From contig CALEJX010000349.1 of the NCBI GenBank assembly GCA_937898375.1, forward strand, positions 1-5,894: DNA of 5,894 bases, written 5' to 3'. Origin of the DNA: an uncultured Ruminococcus sp. (GTDB lineage: Bacteria; Bacillota; Clostridia; Oscillospirales; Ruminococcaceae). The translations under genes were made by a program, and so were the position numbers. Below, one piece after another: positions 5,736-5,894 of the stretch. A model generated the notes under the pieces. The model searched no databases. It had not been told where the DNA came from and saw only the letters and a program-made list of their open reading frames with translations. Positions within the stretch are counted from its first letter, which is position 1; each line of letters begins with the position of its first letter.

Positions 5736-5894
5736 TTATGCAAGCTCAGCAAAGTACTTGATCGTTCTTACCATCTGTGATGTGTAAGAGTTCTCGTTGT
5801 CGTACCAAGAAACTACCTGTACCTCATAGAGGTCATCAGCGATCTTAGATACCATTGTCTGAGTAGCATCGAAGAGTGAACCATATCTCATGCC
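5736..5894 (-). CDS. gap: Glyceraldehyde-3-phosphate dehydrogenase, C-terminal end (partial)
   Basis: Only the last 52 codons and the TAA stop are present; the gene continues past the right edge. The reading is GMRYGSLFDATQTMV at the start, then VVSWYDNENSYTSQMV, ending in IKYFAELA. The WYDNE motif and the position of the end are typical of phosphorylating GAPDH, the cytoplasmic glycolytic enzyme that converts glyceraldehyde 3-phosphate to 1,3-bisphosphoglycerate with NAD. The gene is convergent with the lipoprotein gene and has its own terminator, so it is not part of that locus. The family is certain; which paralogue it is cannot be told from this fragment. Confidence 0.95.
   Translation of the reverse strand, partial: GMRYGSLFDATQTMVSKIADDLYEVQVVSWYDNENSYTSQMVRTIKYFAELA

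Noticed and set aside
5388..5787. Two plus-strand open frames running through the repeat and terminators downstream of the lipoprotein gene
   Set aside because: Their translation comes from hairpin repeats, terminators and antisense gap sequence, and has no protein family features.

Overview
The window looks like chromosomal DNA from a low-to-moderate-GC Firmicute of the class Clostridia, most likely a gut or rumen Ruminococcus-type organism. The grounds are a T-box-controlled tyrS, strong AGGAGG-like ribosome sites, a C-terminal GAPDH sequence of clostridial type, a Cthe_2159-like beta-helix lipoprotein, and GGGCGAxC hairpin repeats between genes of a kind I recall from Ruminococcaceae. This assignment rests on family recognition and was not checked by a search.

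Layout. Positions 1-418 hold a strong sigma-A-type promoter and a complete T-box leader, with a UAC specifier, an AGGTGGTACCACG T-box and a terminator. Together they place tyrS (tyrosyl-tRNA synthetase, 419-1636) under control of uncharged tRNA-Tyr. Positions 1637-1797 are a string of GC-rich hairpins from a dispersed repeat, and the last hairpin appears to serve as the tyrS terminator. After an AT-rich gap come two translationally coupled genes. One encodes a VTC-domain protein of the polyphosphate polymerase type (1949-2677). The other encodes a DUF4956 multi-pass membrane protein (2670-3374, 8-base overlap). An intrinsic terminator follows, and only 33 bases later starts a 653-residue secreted lipoprotein with a repetitive beta-helix of Cthe_2159 type (3473-5434). 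The end of the window carries that gene's terminator, a second copy of the hairpin repeat plus an inverted fragment, and the terminator and last 52 codons of gap (GAPDH) on the minus strand, convergent with the rest.

How the genes work together. tyrS and gap are housekeeping genes that frame the locus. The three central genes form the interesting unit: a cytosolic VTC-type catalytic protein, a membrane partner and a surface lipoprotein that may bind acidic polysaccharide. My working hypothesis is that the first two make, and possibly export, a phosphate polymer, or act in a related phosphoryl-transfer step, while the third works at the cell surface. A terminator between genes two and three would let the lipoprotein be expressed at a different level. 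The co-localisation and signature residues are visible in the sequence; the joint function is inference.
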